Shown: positions 8,525-17,400, counted from the stretch's first letter. The stretch: 64,000 bases of DNA from Mycobacteriales bacterium (GCA_035533475.1 DATLTS010000035.1:1-64000), one strand, 5' to 3'. A program made the numbers and translations. The notes: generated by a model from the letters alone, not told the origin.

Positions 8525-8544
8525 CCCGGCGGGCCGCCAGACCT

Positions 8545-8573
8545 GAGCCGGAGGCAACGAGCGCTCCCGGCTC
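8545..8573 (+). terminator. Hairpin after the secreted protein gene
   Basis: GAGCCGG (8545-8551) pairs with CCGGCTC (8567-8573) across a 15-base loop that contains a further AG/CT extension of the stem. It lies 20 bases after the stop codon and just before the GntR promoter. No T tract is present. Confidence 0.5.
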
Positions 8574-8604
8574 CGCCCTGGCGCTGAGGGCTGTGCGGCC
8601 GGTA

Positions 8605-8623
8605 GTACGTACATGCGTACAAT
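8605..8623 (+). promoter_or_regulatory. Promoter and candidate operator of the GntR operon
   Basis: GTACGTAC (8605-8612, itself palindromic) is followed by ATGCGTAC, and TACAAT at 8618-8623 is a good -10 hexamer. Transcription would begin near 8630, exactly where an in-frame GTG (8631) lies. The repeated GTAC blocks fit a GntR operator over the regulator's own promoter. No clear -35 is visible. Confidence 0.5.
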
Positions 8624-9443
8624 CGCGTCCGTGCTTGATGCTTGGCGAGGCGAATGGACGCGCAGTCCGGTGCCCGTGTTGGACCGCGCCAGTCCGATGC
8701 CGCTGTGGGCCCAGCTTCGTGACGGGCTCGCCCGCCGGCTGGACGCCGACGAGTTCGCCGCGGCCTTCCCGAGCGAGGCGGAGCTGGCCCGTGTGTATGG
8801 AGTGTCCCGCCAGACGGTGCGGCAGGCGCTCCAGGACCTTCGCGCCCGGGGCCGGGTGGTGGCCGAACGCGGCCGGGGGAGCCGCGTGGTCGGTGGCGGC
8901 CAGATCGATCAGCCGTTAGGTGCCCTGTACAGCCTGTTTCGAGCCGTGGAGACCGCCGGCCATCGATCGCGCAGCCTGGTACGAGTGCTGGAGGAGCGTC
9001 GCGACCCGGTTGCGGCCGCTCATCTGGGCGTGGGCAAGGCCTCCCCTCTGGTCTTCCTCGAGCGGCTCCGGCTGGCCGACGGCGAACCGCTCGCCTTCGA
9101 CCGGTTGTGGATGCCGGCCCAACTCGCCGCTCCCTTGTTGGAGGCTGATTTCACCCACGCCGCGTTCTACGACGAGTTGGCTAGCCACTGCGGTCTGCGC
9201 GTGCAGCAGGGTGGCGAGCGGATCTATGCGGAGGTGCCGACGGTGGCCCAGCGCCGTCTGCTCAGCATCGGGCCCCGGATCGCGGTATTCCGGATCGAGC
9301 GGCTGGCCACCTGGCGCAGCCAGCCCGCGGAGTGGCGGATCACCCACGTCCGTGGTGACCGGTTCAGCCTGTCCGCGGAGTGGTCTCCGGAACACGAGTA
9401 CAGCATGCATGCCGCTCCCGGCGCGATCAGGAGCGCCGGATGA
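8613..9443 (+). CDS. GntR-family transcriptional regulator (HutC/UTRA type)
   Basis: 276 residues from ATG 8613. If the -10 at 8618-8623 is real, the true start is the leaderless GTG at 8631, in frame and six codons later. The N-terminal winged helix is typical: PLWAQLRDGLARRLDADEFA, then FPSEAELARVYGVSRQTVRQ and LRARGRVVAERGRGSRV. The C-terminal two thirds match a UTRA ligand-binding domain (SLFRAVETAG, FLERLRLADGEPLAFDRLWM, GLRVQQGGERIYAEVPT). It overlaps the next gene by ATGA and heads a four-gene operon with a small membrane protein, an MFS exporter and a PAP2 enzyme. It therefore likely senses a small molecule exported or processed by these proteins. The effector is unknown. Confidence 0.85.
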   Translation: MRTIASVLDAWRGEWTRSPVPVLDRASPMPLWAQLRDGLARRLDADEFAAAFPSEAELARVYGVSRQTVRQALQDLRARGRVVAERGRGSRVVGGGQIDQPLGALYSLFRAVETAGHRSRSLVRVLEERRDPVAAAHLGVGKASPLVFLERLRLADGEPLAFDRLWMPAQLAAPLLEADFTHAAFYDELASHCGLRVQQGGERIYAEVPTVAQRRLLSIGPRIAVFRIERLATWRSQPAEWRITHVRGDRFSLSAEWSPEHEYSMHAAPGAIRSAG

Positions 9444-9682
9444 CCAGCGGCCGGGACGAACCGTCGGGCGCCGGCAGCCCCGCTGGACCACCCGAGTCCG
9501 CCATCCCGAGTGCGCCCGCATCCCGCCACGTGCGATTTGTCGAACTGCTCGCCGGGATCATCGTGTTCGGCGCGGCCGGGCTAGGCTTCGCGGCGCTCGG
9601 CGGCGCCGTTGGCTTGCTGTTGGTCGTGTTCACCGAGGCAGCGGCTCTCGCGCTGCTTTCTCGGTGGTCGGTGTGGGAGTAG
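9440..9682 (+). CDS. Small membrane protein with two transmembrane segments
   Basis: 80 residues. A Pro/Ser/Ala-rich soluble N-terminus of about 30 residues is followed by two hydrophobic helices (FVELLAGIIVFGAAGLGFAA and GAVGLLLVVFTEAAALALL) and ends SRWSVWE. It starts within the stop of the GntR gene (ATGA) and overlaps the following MFS gene, so all three are translationally coupled. No family is recognised. It may assist the exporter. Confidence 0.65.
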   Translation: MTSGRDEPSGAGSPAGPPESAIPSAPASRHVRFVELLAGIIVFGAAGLGFAALGGAVGLLLVVFTEAAALALLSRWSVWE

Positions 9683-11160
9683 ATCCCCTGGGGTCGGAGT
9701 CGCGACATCGTCTTTGGAGCCGGCTACTCGTCGAGCCGGCCCGGCCCGCGTGCATCCGAACCTGGCCGAACGCCCACTGGCTGGTAGTCGGCACTGTCTG
9801 TGTCGGCGCTGTGATGGGTCAGCTCGACGCAAGCATCGTCAGCTTGGCCCTCCCGACCCTGCAGGAGGCATTTCACGCGTCGCTGGACCAGGTGGAGTGG
9901 GTGGCGCTCGCATATCTCCTGGTCCTGGCCGCGACCGTGGTCGCGGTCGGGCGGCTCGCCGACATGGTCGGCCGGAAGCTGCTCTACATCTACGGCTTCG
10001 TCGTGTTCACCGTTGCGTCGGTGGCCTGCGGATTGGCTCCGAACCTCCCAACGCTGGATGTGTTCCGTGCGGTGCAGGCGCTCGGCGCGGCGATGTTGCA
10101 GGCGAATTCGGTTGCGCTGATCGTGACCGCCCTGCCGCCGGGCAAGCTGGGCCGAGGGATCGGGGTCCAGGGCGCCGCACAAGCGGTCGGGCTGGCCCTG
10201 GGACCCACCGTCGGCGGGGCGCTGATCGGGATCGGAGGCTGGCGGCTGATCTTCCTCGTGAATGTCCCGGCCGGCCTGATCGGGATCCTGCTCGGCTGGT
10301 TCCTCCTGCCCCGGAGTCGAGGTCTGGCCCCGCGGGTTCGGTTCGACTGGACTGGCCTTGCCCTGTTCGCCCCGGCTATAGGTGCACTGTTGGCCGCGCT
10401 CTCATTGGGTAGCCGCGGAAGCTTTACCTCTCCGGCAGCGCTCGGCTTGGCCACCACCGCGGTTGGTTGCTCGGTTGCCTTCGTCCGCTGGGAGCGCCGG
10501 GCAACCGCACCCATGATCGACTTCGAGTTGTTTCGTCGGATGCCTTTCGCCGCGGGGATCGCTTCCGGGCTGCTCTCGTACCTGGTGCTGTTCGGGGTGC
10601 TCTTCATCACCCCGTTCTTCATCGAGTCCGTGCTGCATGCGAGCCCCACGCGCACCGGCCTCGAGCTAGCCGTCCTCCCCGTGGCGCTCGGGGCGTCGGC
10701 CCTGTCAACCGGCCGGCTCAGCGACCGGCTCGGCGCCCGGATCCCGACGGTCGTCGGGATGACGCTGACCGCGGTTGGGCTAGCGCTGGCCGCCCTGGTC
10801 CATACCGGGACCGTGGTTCTGCTCAGCGAGCTGGCGGTCGTCGGCGTCGGCCTCGGCGCGTTCACCCCAGCCAACAATGCCGCCATCATGGCCAGCGCCG
10901 CGCGCCACCAGGCTGGCGTGGCCGGTGGGGTGCTCAACATGACCCGCGGTGTGGGGACCGCGCTTGGGGTCGCGGTTAGCGGACTGGTGTTCGGGCTAGT
11001 CGCCGGGCACCGCTCCGGGCTAGGGCCCGCCGGATCGACCGGCCGCGGGTTCAGCGCCGCCCTGCTCGTCCTGGTAGGCCTCTCGATGGGAGCGGCACTG
11101 ATCGCGGCCCTGCCGTCGCGCGCTCGGCCCCGGCAGCGGGCGATGGCTCGGGTCGCGTGA
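9673..11160 (+). CDS. MFS multidrug exporter, DHA2 (EmrB/QacA) family
   Basis: 495 residues with about 14 hydrophobic helices, the DHA2 topology. Diagnostic motifs are LDASIVSLALPTLQ in helix 1, GRLADMVGRK (motif A, loop 2-3), and a helix-5 antiporter segment (AAQAVGLALGPTVGGALIG). It would exchange protons for lipophilic or cationic drugs across the membrane. The start is GTG 9673 (alternative GTG 9664), overlapping the preceding small membrane gene by ten or more bases. The reading frame stays open far upstream (to 8920), but that part is out of frame with the GntR gene and is not coding. The last codons overlap the PAP2 gene (GTGA). The operon context suggests that substrate-responsive GntR controls it. 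Confidence 0.9.
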   Translation: MGVDPLGSESRHRLWSRLLVEPARPACIRTWPNAHWLVVGTVCVGAVMGQLDASIVSLALPTLQEAFHASLDQVEWVALAYLLVLAATVVAVGRLADMVGRKLLYIYGFVVFTVASVACGLAPNLPTLDVFRAVQALGAAMLQANSVALIVTALPPGKLGRGIGVQGAAQAVGLALGPTVGGALIGIGGWRLIFLVNVPAGLIGILLGWFLLPRSRGLAPRVRFDWTGLALFAPAIGALLAALSLGSRGSFTSPAALGLATTAVGCSVAFVRWERRATAPMIDFELFRRMPFAAGIASGLLSYLVLFGVLFITPFFIESVLHASPTRTGLELAVLPVALGASALSTGRLSDRLGARIPTVVGMTLTAVGLALAALVHTGTVVLLSELAVVGVGLGAFTPANNAAIMASAARHQAGVAGGVLNMTRGVGTALGVAVSGLVFGLVAGHRSGLGPAGSTGRGFSAALLVLVGLSMGAALIAALPSRARPRQRAMARVA

Positions 11161-12011
11161 CCGCGCCGGAGCGGCTGCCGGAGGTCCGGGGCCACCCGAG
11201 GGGCGCCGAGCCGGTGAGGCAGCCCCGAAGCCGCCGCGTTGCCAGACGATGGCCGGTCCGGCTGGCGCCCGAGGCAGTCCTCCTGGTCGCCGCCTACGCG
11301 GCCTACACCGTGATCCGCGACTCGGTCCAGGGGTCCGCCCCGGTGGCAGTCGCCCGCGGACGGGCCATTCTGCATCTCGAAGCGGTCCTCCACCTCGATC
11401 CTGAACACGCGTTCAACAACTACCTATCCGCGCACCCGGTGATTGCCCAGATCGCCGACTACTACTACGCGACCGGGCATTTCCTGATCACGATCGCCGT
11501 GCTGGTGGCGGCTTACTCACGAGCTCCGCATATCGCGCGCCGCTATGCGGCCGCATGGTTCGCCATGAACCTGATCGGCTTGCTCGGCTTCTGGCTATAC
11601 GCGTTGGCGCCGCCACGGCTGCTTCCCCACGCGGACTTCGTCGACACGGTCCTGAGATTCGGCACGTGGGGGGGCTGGGGCCAACACTCGGTCGCCGCCG
11701 TGTCGAATCAATACGCGGCGATGCCGTCCCTGCACACCGGTTGGGCTGTCTGGTGCGCCGTGACCATCTGGGCGCTCACCCGGGCGCGGTGGCTCCGAGT
11801 GCTCGCCGCCGCCTACCCGGTTCTCACCGTCGTCGTGGTGCTCGGCACCGCCAATCACTACCTCCTCGACACCATCGCCGGAGCGGCCACCACCGCCGCC
11901 GGTTTCGGTGTCGCACAGGCGGGTGTGTGGCTGCAGGCCCGATTTGCAGGGACCCCGAAACTCCCGGCGACTGGCGGACGGGGCGCACCAACGCCGCCCT
12001 CCCTTCCATGA
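11157..12011 (+). CDS. PAP2-superfamily membrane phosphatase/phosphotransferase
   Basis: 284 residues with about six transmembrane helices after a basic N-terminal tail. Two PAP2 motifs are clear: MPSLHTGWAVW with His193, and GTANHYLLD with His234 and Asp238. These are the catalytic histidines and charge-relay aspartate of the inositol phosphorylceramide synthase/AUR1-like branch. It probably acts on lipid phosphates or transfers a phosphohead group at the outer membrane face. GTG 11157 overlaps the MFS stop codon (GTGA), completing a four-gene coupled operon. The substrate is not predictable. Confidence 0.85.
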   Translation: MTAPERLPEVRGHPRGAEPVRQPRSRRVARRWPVRLAPEAVLLVAAYAAYTVIRDSVQGSAPVAVARGRAILHLEAVLHLDPEHAFNNYLSAHPVIAQIADYYYATGHFLITIAVLVAAYSRAPHIARRYAAAWFAMNLIGLLGFWLYALAPPRLLPHADFVDTVLRFGTWGGWGQHSVAAVSNQYAAMPSLHTGWAVWCAVTIWALTRARWLRVLAAAYPVLTVVVVLGTANHYLLDTIAGAATTAAGFGVAQAGVWLQARFAGTPKLPATGGRGAPTPPSLP

Positions 12012-12152
12012 GCCGCGGCAAGGCGGCAGCGGGGCTGGGTCTGCGGCCCAGTGGGTCAAGCCACGGGGGTGCCGAACCGTCCAAAGTGGTGCTCGGCTCG
12101 CCGTCCCCGGCAACGCGATAGCGGGTGTCGAGGTCGGCTTATCCCTCCATCG

Positions 12153-12481
12153 TCACGCCGGCGGATTCGAGGGGCGGCGGTCCCGGTCCCGGCGGAGCAC
12201 AGCCGTGGGAGGGATCGCCGAGCCGTTGATGCCGGAGCCGTCCAGCCGGGCCTCGTCTGCGCCGGTAATAACGAGCCAGCCGGTCGGGACCGGGTCGCAC
12301 TGCTCAAGGGGCCAACACGGATGTCGCGCCAGGTAGGCGTGCCGGCGACGGATCACCACCGGGTAGGCGAATCGGTCCAGGAAAGGAGTGTGGAACCACA
12401 GTCTTAGCCACCAGGGCGCGGCGGACAGATCCAGGACAGCCCGTAGCCGCGGGGAAGAACGTTCCAGCCATCGATCTTCAT
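12153..12481 (-). pseudogene. Conserved hypothetical gene with one frameshift
   Basis: Read leftwards, ATG 12481 opens MKIDGWNVLPRGYGL. After a single-base slip near 12425-12440 the protein-like sequence continues LDLSAAPWWLRLWFHTPFLD, then RFAYPVVIRRRHAYLARHPC and WPLEQCDPVPTGWLV, ending at TGA 12153. The aromatic-rich, evenly paced sequence looks like a real small protein of about 105 residues, not chance. No domain is recognised. The frameshift could be a sequencing error or a genuine inactivating change. It fills the otherwise empty 590 bases between the PAP2 gene and the ceramidase-like gene. Confidence 0.5.
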
Positions 12482-12602
12482 AACGGCATCATGCGCCCCC
12501 GGCGCGCTCGGGTCGACGCGAATTCCGGGCTCCGTCGCGGCCGGGTACCGACTCGACCCTTCGCTGCCAGCGCCTACAGTGCGGCGACTGGAGGTGCTCC
12601 CA

Positions 12603-14765
12603 ATGATCGGACGTCGGGGCCTGCGGTGGCTGGCGCTAGCCGGAGTCATGCCAATTGCGCTGGCCACCGGTGGGCCTGCGGTCTCGGCGACGGCACCGAG
12701 CCACGGGGCTGCATTTCTGGCGGGTGCCGCGGTCACGGACTTCACCCCGCCGCTCGCTGGGCAGATCGACCCCGCGGACTGCGCAGCAGGCACGGCGCTG
12801 GCCTCGGTCTACAGCGGCCCGCGCCAGTTCGCCTTCGAAGAGCCCTACGTCGATCAGTCGCACGTTGGCCACTACGTCCTCGGTGACCCCTACCTGGACT
12901 GCAACCACAACGGCCGCTGGGACGGAGACCTACTCGGCGGGGGCGGTAGCACACCGCGGTTCTACGACCACGTTGCGGACCCAGTAACGGCGCGCGCCCT
13001 CGTGGTGAGCAACGGCAGGCAGGAGATCGCGGTAGAGGTAGTAGATCAAGAGGGATTGTTCAACGTCTACCAGGCGCGCATCCGGGCGGAGGTGGCCGCG
13101 GATGGCTACCACCTGGATGGCATCTTCATCTCCGCCACGCATGACGAGTCCGCGCCGGACAGCCTCGGGTTGGGCGGGGTGAACAGCGCCACGTCGGGAA
13201 CGAACGACTATTTCGTGGATTACCTCGTACACCAGTCCGCATTGGCCATCGAACACGCCGCGGCGCACCTGGTGCCGGCTCATCTGAAATTCGCGGAGGC
13301 GCTCGAACCGGCCGACCTGCGGCAGTGCTGGTCGTCTTACCCGTTTGTCGACGACCAACTGATGCCGACCGTGCAGGCGGTGGCGAACAGCGGATCGGTG
13401 ATCGCCACACTGGCCGACGTCAGCCAGCACGCCGAGACCCTTGGCTTCAACCCCAACCCGGTGCAGGCGGACTGGGTGAGTGCGGACTGGCCGCATTTCT
13501 TCCGGGCCGAGCTGCAAGCCCGATTCGGTGGCGTCGGCATCGAGATGGCCGGATCGGTCGGCAGCAACGAGACACCTGCCGTGTTCTCCGGTCCGATCTC
13601 CCGCGTTCCGCAGAAGTACTTCTCCGCGGACCACCCGGCCGGATGCCGCACGCTGTTCGCCGCCAATGGCGCCATGGTCCCGCTTGGCTATCAGGAGGAG
13701 ACAGCGACCCTGGGTCGCCAACTCGCCGACGCCGTAGCGGGTGCGATCGCCGACTCGGGAACGTGGTCGGCTACCAACCGGATCTGGGGCGCTCGGACGA
13801 CGATCTGCGTGCCGCTGGCCAACTTTCTTTTCTCGGCGGCCGCCGCGGCCGGGGTCTTCGCCGAACGCCCCGGCTACACCCCCGGCTGCGCGGCGCAGGT
13901 CCCGACGCTACCGAACGGCTCCTCCGCCGGGACATCGGTCCTGAGCGAGGTGGCGGCTTTCCGAATCGGCGACGGGGAATTCGTCTCGATACCGGGGGAG
14001 GTCTTCCCCTTCACCTTCTTGCGCAGCTTCCTCCAAGCCCCGGACATGTCCTATCCGCAGTTCCCCCTGCCGCCGTGGCTGATCCCGCACATGCACACGC
14101 CTTACCGGTTCGTCGATGGGCTCGCCGAGGACATGATCGGCTACATCTTCCCGCGCGGGAACGGGGTGGGCGTTCCCGGTGAGTACCCGGTGACCAACCC
14201 GCAGGCCAGCGGCACGGATCGGTTCGACTGCGGTCACTCCGACGACTCAGAGTCCGCGAGCTCGCAGGCCGGCGACATCATCGGGGCTGCGCTGGTCAGC
14301 GTCCTGGACGCCGAAGGCGGTCCCGCGGAAGACATCCAGCCGGGACGTTACGTGCTGCCCGATGGGCTGATTTCTCCAGACCCGCTCGGCACCCCGGGTT
14401 CGGTCAAGTGCTCGCTCGACACGCTGTTCCACCCGGACGGGCCGGCGGTTGCGGTCTGGCTGCCCGGAGGCGTCATCGTGCGACCGGCCGCCTGGTTGTC
14501 GTTATCCGGCCGCCCGCAGCTCCGTGCGGACCGGAACACGCGCGGGTGGATCGGGGCCGCCGGGACCCACCACTGGCTGGATGTCTTCGGAGCCCTCCGA
14601 TCCCCGACCCGGGTGTCCCTTGCCGGGGCCGCGGGCCCCGGCAAGGTTCGGGGCGGTGCGGGAACCCTGGCGTTGACCGGCTCGACGGGCCGACTGGGGC
14701 TGGCGGGCCTGGTGCTCCTGTCGATCGGTCTCGCGCTGGGCTTACGTGGGCGCCGCCAAAACTGA
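12603..14765 (+). CDS. Secreted, cell-wall-anchored neutral ceramidase-like protein
   Basis: 720 residues. ATG 12603 is preceded by GGAGGTG (12590-12596). A signal peptide (GLRWLALAGVMPIALATGGPAVSA) precedes a domain beginning FLAGAAVTDFTPP, the opening typical of neutral/alkaline non-lysosomal ceramidases. Residues ISATHDESAPDSLGL (177-190) resemble that family's 'SATHTHSGPD' zinc/active-site segment, but with Asp and Glu replacing the second His, so catalysis is uncertain. The C-terminus is LALTG (689-693), a hydrophobic helix and RGRRQN: a sorting signal of the LAxTG type used by class E sortases of actinobacteria. The protein should therefore end up covalently attached to the cell wall. 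A calcium-like motif (DCNHNGRWDGD, about 99-109) is also visible. Confidence 0.75.
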   Translation: MIGRRGLRWLALAGVMPIALATGGPAVSATAPSHGAAFLAGAAVTDFTPPLAGQIDPADCAAGTALASVYSGPRQFAFEEPYVDQSHVGHYVLGDPYLDCNHNGRWDGDLLGGGGSTPRFYDHVADPVTARALVVSNGRQEIAVEVVDQEGLFNVYQARIRAEVAADGYHLDGIFISATHDESAPDSLGLGGVNSATSGTNDYFVDYLVHQSALAIEHAAAHLVPAHLKFAEALEPADLRQCWSSYPFVDDQLMPTVQAVANSGSVIATLADVSQHAETLGFNPNPVQADWVSADWPHFFRAELQARFGGVGIEMAGSVGSNETPAVFSGPISRVPQKYFSADHPAGCRTLFAANGAMVPLGYQEETATLGRQLADAVAGAIADSGTWSATNRIWGARTTICVPLANFLFSAAAAAGVFAERPGYTPGCAAQVPTLPNGSSAGTSVLSEVAAFRIGDGEFVSIPGEVFPFTFLRSFLQAPDMSYPQFPLPPWLIPHMHTPYRFVDGLAEDMIGYIFPRGNGVGVPGEYPVTNPQASGTDRFDCGHSDDSESASSQAGDIIGAALVSVLDAEGGPAEDIQPGRYVLPDGLISPDPLGTPGSVKCSLDTLFHPDGPAVAVWLPGGVIVRPAAWLSLSGRPQLRADRNTRGWIGAAGTHHWLDVFGALRSPTRVSLAGAAGPGKVRGGAGTLALTGSTGRLGLAGLVLLSIGLALGLRGRRQN

Positions 14766-14826
14766 TCCCCGGCTCCGGAGATCGGGACCATCGTCGCCGG
14801 GGGGGCGGCCGGATGAGAACGGCCGG

Positions 14827-16341
14827 TCAGGGCGAGACCGACGTGCTGACCTCACCCGCCGGTTCCCGCAACGGTGGCGCGTCCAGCCCACAGTGGTAGC
14901 CGACGCCCGGTCCGTCGAGCCGCCGGGCGGGGTTACGAATGGTCACCGCCGCGATGGCTCCACCGACGGCGCAGACCACCGCGCCGATCAGGCAGGCGGT
15001 CCGGAATCCGGGTGCGAACACGGCCGGATGCAGGTACGCCGAGCCACTGAGGCCGGATGCCGCCGGCAACACCGCGACTGCGATCAGTCCGGCGGTCCGG
15101 GCAACGTCGTTGTTGACGGCCGATGCCATTCCGGCCCGTTGCACCGGCGCGCTCGCGAGCGCGGTCGCGGTGAGTGGGGCAACCGTCACCGACAGGCCAA
15201 GCCCGAAGACCAGTACCGCGGGCAGCACCTCTGGTAGGTATCCGCCCGAGGCGGTGATCCGGGAGAAGAGGGCGAGCCCCGCGGCCACGACGAGTGGTCC
15301 CACGCTCATCTGAAGCCGGGGGCCGATCCGGCTCGCCAGCGCCCCGGAGCGAGCGGATAGCACCAGCATGCAGGCCGTGACCGGAAGCAGGGAGGCGCCG
15401 GCCCGCAGCGGGCTGTAGCCGGCTACCTGCTGGAGTTCGACAGGAAGCAGGAACAGGGTGCCGCCGAGCGCCCCGTACACCGCGAAGGTCACCAAGTTCG
15501 TTGCGGTGAACTGCCTCGATCGGAACAGTCCGAGCGAAAGCAACGGGTTGGTGGCGAGGCGCTGCCGGACCACGAATCCGACCAGCAGCCCGACCCCACC
15601 GACCAGGCCGCCCACTACCGTGGCCGCCGTCCAGCCGGCGCTGGGGCCGTCGATCAGGCCGGCGCAAAGGGCGCCGAGGCCCAGCGTGGCCAGGGCCGCA
15701 CCGGTGCCGTCGATCCGTCCGCTCGCGGCTTCATCCCGGCTCTCGGGGACGTACCGACGTGAGATGACGACGACCGCAACCGCGAGTGGCAGGTTGATGA
15801 AGAAGATCAGCCGCCACGACACCGCAGAGATGAGCCAGCCACCGACGAAGGGGCCCAGCGCCGTCGCTAGACCCCCGAGACCCGACCACGCGCCGATCGC
15901 GCGAGCCCGGTCGGCGGGCCGGAAAGACGCCTCGAGCAGGGACAGGCTGCCGGGGGTGAGCAGGGCTCCGCCAACCCCCTGGAGCGCGCGGGCGGCGATC
16001 AGCGTCGGCGCGTTCGGAGCCAGAGCGCAGAGCAGGGAGGCGCCGGCGAACCAAGTGACTCCCAGCAGGAAGACCCGGCGCCGACCGTAGCGGTCACCGA
16101 GCGCGCCGGCGAGCAGGAGCAGGCCGGCGACCGTCAGCGTGTACGCGGTCACCACCCATTGCAAGCTCCCCAGGCCGACCCGGAAATCGCGTCCGACGCT
16201 GGGCAATGCGATCCCGACCACGGTGGCGTCGATCGCCGCGATGCCCGAGCCGAGTACGGTCGCCACCAACACCCACCGGCCGCGGGCGCTGTGGTAGACG
16301 AGCCCCTGGCCGGGGAGGCCGTCGCCGATTGTTGTGGCCAT
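14827..16341 (-). CDS. MFS exporter, DHA2 (EmrB/QacA) family
   Basis: 504 residues from ATG 16341, about 14 transmembrane helices. Motifs are IDATVVGIALPSVGRDF (helix 1), GALGDRYGRRRVFL (motif A), and GLGGLATALGPFVGGWLI (helix 5, antiporter motif). It would export hydrophobic compounds with proton exchange. The frame is open upstream of 16341, but that sequence is arginine/proline-rich non-protein and overlaps the divergent comF-like region. It is transcribed towards the ceramidase-like gene and divergently from the phosphoribosyltransferase gene. It is only distantly similar to the exporter at 9673, so it is not a recent duplicate. Confidence 0.9.
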   Translation of the reverse strand: MATTIGDGLPGQGLVYHSARGRWVLVATVLGSGIAAIDATVVGIALPSVGRDFRVGLGSLQWVVTAYTLTVAGLLLLAGALGDRYGRRRVFLLGVTWFAGASLLCALAPNAPTLIAARALQGVGGALLTPGSLSLLEASFRPADRARAIGAWSGLGGLATALGPFVGGWLISAVSWRLIFFINLPLAVAVVVISRRYVPESRDEAASGRIDGTGAALATLGLGALCAGLIDGPSAGWTAATVVGGLVGGVGLLVGFVVRQRLATNPLLSLGLFRSRQFTATNLVTFAVYGALGGTLFLLPVELQQVAGYSPLRAGASLLPVTACMLVLSARSGALASRIGPRLQMSVGPLVVAAGLALFSRITASGGYLPEVLPAVLVFGLGLSVTVAPLTATALASAPVQRAGMASAVNNDVARTAGLIAVAVLPAASGLSGSAYLHPAVFAPGFRTACLIGAVVCAVGGAIAAVTIRNPARRLDGPGVGYHCGLDAPPLREPAGEVSTSVSP

Positions 16342-16477
16342 CGCCCCCACTCGCGGTCGATCCCGACGCCGGGCACCGGCCCGTATCGTGTCAGGACGCG
16401 GCCGACGGCCAGGCGTGGCAGGCGACGAGAAGCGCCCTGTGGACGGTGGCTTCCCGCGGATCCGGTGGAGGCCTACC

Positions 16478-17176
16478 GTGGCCGGCGTGGCACCCGACCC
16501 GCTCGACGACCTCGCCGTCATGCTGCGGCCGATCCCGGTTTCCGGGCCGGGCGTGTGCCGGACCTGCCGGGGTCCGATCCTGGCCGGGTTCGCCACCTGC
16601 TTCAGCTGCGCCGGTCACGTCCGGGTACTGGAAGCCGTGGCCGATGCCGTCGTCCCGGTGTCGCTCGCGGTGAAGGGCGGTGGCTTTGCGCAGGCCCTGT
16701 GGCGCTACAAGTATCCCGACGCCGAAGGCCGGGACAGCCGGCAAATCCTCCGCCGGGTGCTCGCCGGCTTTCTGGACCGCCACGAGCCGTGCGTCGCCGG
16801 CGCCGCAGGCTTGGCGGAACTCGAGCAGGTGACCGTGGTGCCGTCGGCCCGGCGGACGGGGATCCACCCGCTGGCCGAGCTGGTGGCCACCCTGCCGCGG
16901 CTGCGCTCGCGGCTCTGCGGCTTCCGAGGCGCCGGGCGGGCCGGGCCAGCGGGTGTCCTGCTGCTCGACGACACGTGGACCACCGGCTGGCACGCCCAGC
17001 GGGCGGCGGAATGGCTCAAGCTTGCCGGCGTCGGCCGGATCGTCATCCTCGTGCTGGGCCGGCACGTCGCCGCCGGCGGCGAGCTCGGGGATCGAGCCCG
17101 GTCCGATGCCGGGTTCCGCTGGGACGCATGCGCCGTTCACCGCGCCGGACCGGGCGGGCGCGGCTACTGCTGGTAG
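16478..17176 (+). CDS. ComF-like phosphoribosyltransferase
   Basis: 232 residues. The GTG start at 16478 is chosen for GGTGGAG seven bases upstream. An N-terminal zinc ribbon has Cys27-x2-Cys30 and Cys41-x2-Cys44. A type I phosphoribosyltransferase domain follows, with the PRPP loop GVLLLDDTWTTG (159-170) just before its C-terminal end. In other bacteria ComF-family proteins take part in DNA uptake or purine salvage; no competence genes are near here, so the role is open. Its stop overlaps the convergent DUF2630 gene by 13 bases. Confidence 0.8.
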   Translation: MAGVAPDPLDDLAVMLRPIPVSGPGVCRTCRGPILAGFATCFSCAGHVRVLEAVADAVVPVSLAVKGGGFAQALWRYKYPDAEGRDSRQILRRVLAGFLDRHEPCVAGAAGLAELEQVTVVPSARRTGIHPLAELVATLPRLRSRLCGFRGAGRAGPAGVLLLDDTWTTGWHAQRAAEWLKLAGVGRIVILVLGRHVAAGGELGDRARSDAGFRWDACAVHRAGPGGRGYCW

Positions 17177-17400
17177 CCCTCGACCTGGCTGACCGGCTGT
17201 TCGCGTGCTGAGCCGGGGTCCTCGCCAGCCTCCCGCAACGCGCGGCGGCGGCGGAGCAGGTCCCAGAGTTGGTCGAGGTGCTCTTCGAGGTGGCCGAGCC
17301 GGCTGCGTTCCGCCGAGCCGAGGCCGTGGCCGCCCGCTCGCAGGCTGTGCTCCTCGGCTATCAGCGCGTCGATCCGCGCGACGATCTCCTGGTCCTCCAC
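17164..17400 (-). CDS. DUF2630 family protein
   Basis: 78 residues, almost entirely helical: EIVARIDALIAEEHSLRAGG, then RLGHLEEHLDQLWDLLRRRR and the conserved ending PVSQVEGYQQ. Length and motif order match the actinobacterial DUF2630 family, cytosolic small proteins of unknown function. It follows the AGPS-like gene on the same strand by about 60 bases and is convergent with the ComF-like gene. Confidence 0.85.
   Translation of the reverse strand: MEDQEIVARIDALIAEEHSLRAGGHGLGSAERSRLGHLEEHLDQLWDLLRRRRALREAGEDPGSAREQPVSQVEGYQQ

Noticed and set aside
8920-9672. Upstream extension of the MFS frame into the GntR gene
   Set aside because: It is out of frame with a clearly coding GntR gene and gives arginine/serine-rich non-protein sequence; the MFS helices start after 9673.
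9990-11408. 472-codon open frame opposite the MFS exporter
   Set aside because: Low-complexity Pro/Arg/Ser/Thr sequence produced by antisense reading of a GC-rich transporter gene.
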